The notes below the pieces were generated by a model. It did not search any database and had not been told where the DNA came from. It saw only the letters and a program-made list of their open reading frames with translations. 64,000 nucleotides of DNA. Source: Cranoglanis bouderius (lineage: Eukaryota; Chordata; Actinopteri; Siluriformes; Cranoglanididae). The DNA lies in NCBI GenBank assembly GCA_023630585.1, contig CM042567.1:1708501-1772500 (forward strand). Direction: 5' to 3'. Positions 58,005 through 64,000 of the stretch are shown in pieces. The translations under genes and the position numbers were made by a program. Numbering within the stretch: the stretch's first letter is position 1; each line of letters starts with the position of its first letter.

Positions 58005-58810
58005 CATGTGGTACAACATCCCTCTGCTCATCGGTCACAGCGAATAAACCCAACGAGGATCTTCGTCTTATAATATTAAAACACGCCGCTGAAATCGTCT
58101 GCGTTGAGAAACCGAGATCGTGACGCCGACTGCGATTTACTTTTCTTTAATTAACCCACAGCTCTTCGTATCGTCTCCCTCTTCATCTTCTTTCACTTTA
58201 ACGTGCCAAGATTTGTTTTTTTTTTTTTTTGTTTTTTTTGAAAACCCAGACGAGTGAAAGAGCGAATTCGGTCTCCCCTGGTTTTCTTTCTTTCTTTCTT
58301 TCTTTCTTTCTTTGCCTTGAAAAAATATCACGTCGCCATGGCGACACAGCGTTCTCCGACGTCTCAGACCCGTCCGTCGCCTGCTCGCCTGCGGAAGGAT
58401 TGTGTGCGAGAGGGAAGTGCGACGGAGGGATGATGATGATGACGTTGTGGTGTTAGGCTTGTTTCGGACGGTAAGAAGCGCTCGTCACTTCCTTTTCTTC
58501 TTTCCTGTTGTTATCTTCACAATCCCACCTTCTTTATCCGGATCTAAATCACAAGGTTAACAAAAAACACAGACGCGGGCCGTGGAGCACGAGCAGGCCG
58601 ACGGCAAACAAATCAAATGTATACAAATATATAAGCTAACGGTGCAAACATCAATATGTAGTTTATTTACAATATCGGGTAGACACCGACACTGGAGACT
58701 CCTTCCACAAATGCTACATAAACACAGAAAAACTTCACCATATCAACAACGACGCACGTTTTCTATTTTAACCTGTTCGTTGTTCGCGTGGTCTCCGCTC
58801 TACACGTCCC

Positions 58811-58960
58811 CGTGAACGAGCTGTTACTATAGAAACGATAACGTATTAGAACGAGCGCGTTAACGCGTATAAACCTGTGATTTGCTGCTGCGCTTCTGTC
58901 AGAGCTGCTGTTATAGAAACACCATAATAATCAACACCTTCTGACCAATCGGAGTCCAGG
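58811..58960 (+). repeat. dispersed repeat (GAACGAGCTGTTACTATAG family), second copy
   Basis: Same orientation and block order as 24125-24290. Class unknown. Confidence 0.75.
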
Positions 58961-59156
58961 ACTCGGCGGTTAATTGATTCTAAGATTGTTCTCTAGTGCT
59001 GTAGTTTGTGTGAAATCGTCAGAGTACTTCCACTTGTGTTAAGCGCATTCCACACGTCCACACCCCTCTCTTCATTTCAGTGTGTGTGCGTGTGCGCGCG
59101 CGTGTTTGCGTTCATGCTCTCTGAACTTCACTTCCCTGAATCAGTTCCGAGGAATG

Positions 59157-59160
<4 letters not shown>

Positions 59161-59214
<54 letters not shown>

Positions 59215-59230
59215 GTCTCTCTGTGTGTGC

Positions 59231-59270
<40 letters not shown>

Positions 59271-59271
59271 T
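59161..59271 (+). repeat. (CT)n / (GT)n compound microsatellite
   Basis: CT units at 59161-59224 followed by GT units to about 59262 and a short GA run. Confidence 0.95.
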
Positions 59272-59500
59272 TAATGTATAACTACACAGTGTGTGAAGTC
59301 AGTTTAAAGACAGACGCTACACGGTTAGAAACGGTCACATATAAGAAATAAATTACCCATCTTTATCATTTGCGTTGTTATGAATAATATTTCACCGTCA
59401 TGATCTACGGGATTCCTAAGTCACGCGAGAAATTTTGTGTGTGTGTGTGTGTGGAGACGTGGTGTGAATTGTGTAGGGCTGGTCAGTATGACGATATAAT

Positions 59501-60242
59501 TAGTGCTGCAACAACTAATCGATAATTAAAATGATTTCGTCGTGGATCAGTCGGGTCTGTGACGTCACCGTGGGGAAAACCCCGTCCGTGACGTCACTTC
59601 GCGATGGTGAAAATCGCACTCCTGTGAATAAAACTCATTCGAGGTCACAGACTGAGCTGCTGAGGGGGGAAAAAAGTGCACGATCCAGGTCGTCCAAACC
59701 ATGAGGACGGGTTTTTATATTCAGCGCTTCGACCTAAAACCGGTAAGTGTGTTAACGTGGCTCGTCGTGTCAGACGCCGCGACGGACTCGTCTGCTGTTT
59801 AATGTGTTCCAGAAACGTTCTCTTCGGCGTGGAAATGACATTTTATTTATTTTTTTACCTTTATATCCTTACCTGTAAATGTTAGAATGTTAGAAATTCA
59901 CGCCGGTATTTCCGTTTTACATAAAGCCTCGTCCTGACAGCAAGCGAGTCTCGGTTAAACTTCACCGAATGAACGTCGGATCAAAATATAACGTTAACAT
60001 TTAAAAAAAATCCTTTGCACAAAGTATATCATGGCCCACATTTAATACCTTTTATCATAGCCTTCAGTTTGAACAATGTTTGAAGGACAGCATCGGGCAG
60101 AATGTGAAATAAAGTGTTTTTTCCCCACACACACGCACACAAAATTATACAGAAAATAAAAATTGCCCCTTTTAATCCAATTAATCGAAGAAATAATCGT
60201 CAGATTAATCGATCATCAAAATAATCGCTAGTTGCAGCCCTA
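59501..60242. mobile_element. nonautonomous hAT-type element
   Basis: The left end TAGTGCTGCAAC and the right end GTTGCAGCCCTA form a 12-bp inverted repeat with one mismatch. They are flanked by a perfect 8-bp duplication GATATAAT (59493-59500 and 60243-60250), as expected for hAT. The subterminal parts are also inverted AATCGATTAAT-type words. The 742-bp body has no transposase; it contains two palindromic TGACGTCA-like sites (about 59560-59600). Confidence 0.85.
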
Positions 60243-60609
60243 GATATAATATCCACACCGTGTTCAATCGTCATGATGCGCTTTTCTGACATATCAAAGT
60301 TATCGCGACATTTATATGTTTGAAAAAGATCATTAGCAACTACAAACTGAGCAGATTCAGTGTTAGTTTTATTCGCTAACGTTTTCAGCGTTCGTTTATT
60401 ACTCTAGACATCATCATTTACTGCGTTATCATCAAAGTACTTTTCTTAAAAAAATGCAGTACTAATCGACAGCAAGCAGAAACAACAACAACAACAAAAA
60501 AGTGATAAAGCCGAATTATTCGTTTTCTGGTGATTATTAAGGTATGACCTTAACAGGTCAAATGCAGTTCATTTAAACAGACCTTCCTTATAAGGCCTTC
60601 CCTTCCCAT

Positions 60610-60665
60610 GAAACTGATTTGGGGGCGGAGCTACGCATGAACTCGCTTGTGATGTCACTAAATAA
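60610..60665 (-). repeat. short dispersed repeat shared with slc38a8 intron 1
   Basis: AAACTGATTTGGGGGCGGAG and CTCGCTTGTGATGTCAC are the inverse of 18655-18710. Confidence 0.6.
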
Positions 60666-61671
60666 AAATAACTCCTCACGACCGAGATGAGAAGACGACG
60701 ACGACGACACGGCAACCTCGGGGGCGGTCGGCGGTGCTCCGCCCGAGCTAACGATATCCGTCGACGGACGGTGGTCGTCGTGGTAACGTCACAACATCCG
60801 ACGAAATGCGAGGAGATTAACGAGGATTTGATTCGAGTTAGTTAGCAACCCGTTGCCTGAACTACGCTAGCTACGCACTCCCTAGTGCGATTATGCGGTT
60901 AGGGACGGCAGGAAGGGCCGTTTCTGAATTTGCATATTCATACATATTTATAGATTTGTAATGAGGCTGAAGGTGTAGAAATGTTCCTGCGTGAGATCCG
61001 AGATTTGAAACGTTTGACCGAGTAGTTTATCTTTTTTTTTTTTTTTTTTTTCGTAACAGATTTTCAGCATTTCGTAGTTGAGAAGCAGCTTTAAAGGAAA
61101 ATTAATGTGCAGATTTATGGAAGTATTTATTTTATTGTATGCAAATTAGTAATGTTCTCCAGGGCGTGATTTCAGCATAAAAGAAAACAAATAAGTACAT
61201 AAATCTGCACACTGACTTTCCTTAAAAGTTACTTCTCACCTCTGAAATGCATAAAGGAAATTTAATTTACTATGCATAATTTTTTCTTTTGTTTGCTTAT
61301 TTGTTTGTTTTGGCCGTATGCAAATTAGCGACTGTTCCCATGAAGCGGTTTTACCGTGACGCTCTGAACACGGGTTGCCAGATGCGTTCGTAGTTCATGC
61401 ACATTTTTGCGGATGTGTATCTCTCCGGTCCAAATCTCGGTGGGTTCTGAAGTTTAACCAAGATTTGCGTTTGAGTAGAATAACGTAACGTTTGGCTTAA
61501 ACTTTAAATTATTAATTCACATTCATACAGTACAGGTTGTGGATTTAAAGGGTTTAGTCGTTTTCCCACTATGAATTTCTGTTGGACTGATCTCCAATCG
61601 TGTGATTACTGTACTGTAGTGTTCACGTGGTGATAATTACATGCTGAAAACATTTGAACCTATTAAACATG

Positions 61672-62336
61672 GGGCTGGGCGATATAACCAGAATATCGTT
61701 GAGGACGTGTATCACGATATATAATTTCACTTACAAACTGTCTGTGAAACTGTAGTAAAATAAACAAAACAGCAGCAGCATGTGGCTTCCAATTGATGAG
61801 AACTCCAACCAGAAATACGGCATCCAAACATCCCAGTTCACCACAACACTCTATGCCTGTAAGACCTCTAGATCTGTTCTTTTACCTAAGGAAAAAAAAA
61901 AAAAAACTATTCACAAAAAGCTTGATTAAACAAATATGTTTTCAGCTTGGACTTAAACACTGAGACTGTGTCCGAGTCCCTGTTCCATAACTGTGGGGCT
62001 TTGTAAGAGAAAGCTCTTCCCCCTGCTGTAGCCTTCACTATTCAAGGTACCAACAAATAGCCTGCACCTTTCGATCGAAGCAGGCGTGGCGGATCATAAA
62101 AGACAAAAGGTTCTCTTGGGTACTGTGGCGCGAGACCGTTTAGAGCTTCATAGGTGCTTTTATAGTAGTATTTTATAATCAACGTGAACTTTCACTGGGA
62201 GCCGATGCAGTGTGGATAAGACAGGGGTGATGTGGTCATATCTTCTGGTTCTAGTGAGGACTCTTGCAGCTGCATTCTGGACTAACTGGAGTTTGTTTAT
62301 GCTCCTACTGGAACATCCAGATATATCACCCAGCCC
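61672..62336. mobile_element. nonautonomous element with GGGCTGGGCGATATA ends
   Basis: Starts GGGCTGGGCGATATAACC and ends GATATATCACCCAGCCC, an imperfect inverted repeat of about 15 bp. Internal GTTCTAGTGAGGACTCTTGC and AGCTGCATTCTGGACTAACT are typical of a widespread fish repeat. No coding frame. Confidence 0.6.
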
Positions 62337-62559
62337 TAATTAAACTCTTGTTAAATAATAGATCTTGCACTTAGAGACTCTGGATGTGTGTGTATATATA
62401 ATATATATATATATATATTGGACTGGTTTTGGATTCCATGTAAAATGGAGCTTTTTAAATATATTGCTTGGTTTAGGAGCGTATTTATTTATTTATTTAT
62501 TTATTTGTATCAAAGAAGTTCCTTCAGAATCTGCAGTTGAATTGAATTCATAGAGAAGT

Positions 62560-64000
62560 CTTTGTGTGTAATCACTGACGGGGATTTGTGGTGTTGTGCA
62601 GAGGAAACCGCAGGAATGAGGATTAAAGCTTTATGGAAAGTGTTCTCAGGGGTCACTGCAGAACCCTCCGTCCCCCCGTCGAGTTCTCGCTCTGGAGCAG
62701 GTTTACGTCACTTCTTTTTTTTTTTTTTTTTTTTTTTTTGGTCCTCGGATCGGAGGCACTACATCATCAGGAAATCCTCTGCCTGGTTTCTCTGGGCCAA
62801 TTTCTCCACGTCCTGGACTCGTAAGCAGTTTGCCAGATGTGCCCGAGCAGCGGCCTGCGGTTTTGGGAGGGAGGAACCGGAGCAGGCGGTGTGCGAGCGG
62901 TTATTAGAGGCCTCTCTGTGAGAGCGCGCAGTACATCTGCCCAGGGGAGAACCAGGGCTTCTGAGGAACGCTGCATTAAAGGATTTGGAGGTCTGGACTT
63001 TTCCGAGCCAGACCATACACACGTGACTCAGATGCTTTCTTTAAACTAAAGAGCTTTTTGTATTTCTCCTTTTTATACTTCTTGGAAAACGATTGAAAAA
63101 TTGTCGGTGACTCATCCTGTACTCGTCTTGCTTTCGTCCAATTACATGTTCCTGAGAACGTATATGCCCCGCCTCTGGGGGGCGTGTCTTACCTCTAGCA
63201 GCTCGTTAGCTGTAAACACGGCTTGATGGTATATTTTTGGCTTGTTGGTATGTTTTTGGCTGCATGTCTTCACACACCAACTGTGAATAAATGTTTGGAG
63301 TTTATTTATGTGGAAGTGGGTGGAGTTTGTGCGAGTTGGCGGTTTTGTACGGACTCGGAGCGACTTATTCTATGTCAGAATGATTGAGAACGTGATTCCA
63401 GTGTTTATACCCCGTCTCCATCAGTAAGAGTCAGTAATATCATTTTAACTCCCACTCGTTGTCTCCCGGTGACGACCCTGTGGCTTTCCGTTACCGTCGG
63501 CAACGCTGACTCTCGACCTCGCCTCGAGCACGTACGCCACAAACACACGGCCAGGATTAAAGTCGTCCTGTTAAAGTGAACCTGAAAACACTGTTCTTCG
63601 TATTTATCCCGATCGCTATCGGGTGTGTTTGGATTGTGCGGGGGGGGTGTGGCGTGGCATATCTCGAACGCCATTGGCTGCTTCAACACGGACTTTAAAG
63701 AGGTTCCGTTCAACCGGTCCTGGCAGAAGAACCCTGCTTTTACTCTTTTACTGATCTGTTCAGTGGAGAACGAGTGGATTTGACCTTGACCTGACTATTA
63801 TTTGATTCAGAAATGGCTGACATGCGGACCATAAACACCGAAATGCAGTTTTATTGTTTGTCCCGTTGTGCGGAGACGAGGAAAGCAGGACTCGGTTCTC
63901 TTTTTAACAATCACGATGAGATGTGCGCTTTACAAACCGCCGGCGCTCCCAGAAGTAAGCTAAAAGTGTCTTAGGTCACTTCGTAGCATAACGGAATCGC
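62560..64000. other. right end of window, no confident gene
   Basis: Contains a T-run (62715-62741) and the inverted repeat copy at 63105-63270 (family of 41210-41400). Overlapping short frames on both strands at 62759-63049 and 63405-63713 lack recognisable domains. A 53-codon frame begins MADMRTINTEMQ at 63813 and cannot be judged from this window. Confidence 0.5.

Noticed and set aside
58137..58205. Minus-strand KVKEDEEGDDTKSCGLIKEK followed by a stop
   Set aside because: It looks like a protein end, but upstream is a poly-A stretch with no acceptor, so it cannot be joined to any exon.

Overview
The window reads as genomic DNA of a teleost fish, perhaps an ostariophysan such as a catfish (this placement is an inference). 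The evidence is vertebrate-type split genes with GT-AG introns, dense dinucleotide microsatellites, several Tc1-like elements, hAT elements, LINE tails and common teleost dispersed repeats. Nothing bacterial or viral was recognised.

Region by region. (1) 0.4-4.2 kb: rps13 on the minus strand, six exons giving exactly 151 codons. (2) 5.3-10.6 kb: tmppe on the plus strand, five exons, 447 codons, divergent from rps13. (3) 13.0-13.97 kb: exosc6 on the minus strand, intronless, convergent with tmppe. (4) 14.85-16.66 kb: an internally deleted Tc1-like element next to a LINE ORF2 tail. (5) 17.9-27.0 kb: slc38a8 on the plus strand, ten exons, 441 codons; its introns hold a long-TIR Tc1-like element, a 24-bp satellite and many (GT)n tracts. 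(6) 28.8-34.8 kb: aph1b on the plus strand, six exons, 258 codons. (7) 35.2-40.7 kb: a decayed hAT element with a zinc-finger/DUF4371-type transposase, carrying a young, nearly intact Tc1-like element; an empty copy of the same target site lies 4.9 kb away. (8) 43.9-50.5 kb: an unrecognised plus-strand gene encoding a predicted membrane-anchored coiled-coil protein. It has 20 exons and 748 codons, built from six tandem copies of an exon cassette in which every exon is a whole number of codons. (9) 50.5-64 kb: mostly repeats, including a second copy of the deleted Tc1 lineage, a nonautonomous hAT element with an 8-bp target duplication and a MITE-like element. One weak minus-strand terminal exon is possible there.

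The four conserved genes other than slc38a8 are housekeeping genes: a ribosomal subunit protein, a membrane phosphoesterase, an RNA exosome subunit and a gamma-secretase subunit. Each has an ETS-type GGAAGT motif near its likely start. slc38a8 encodes an amino-acid transporter. I see no operon-like logic between neighbours. The most unusual object is the tandem exon-cassette gene at 44.07-50.47 kb. Exon boundaries were set by hand from splice consensus, reading frame and family similarity; for every model the exon sum is divisible by three and ends in a stop codon.
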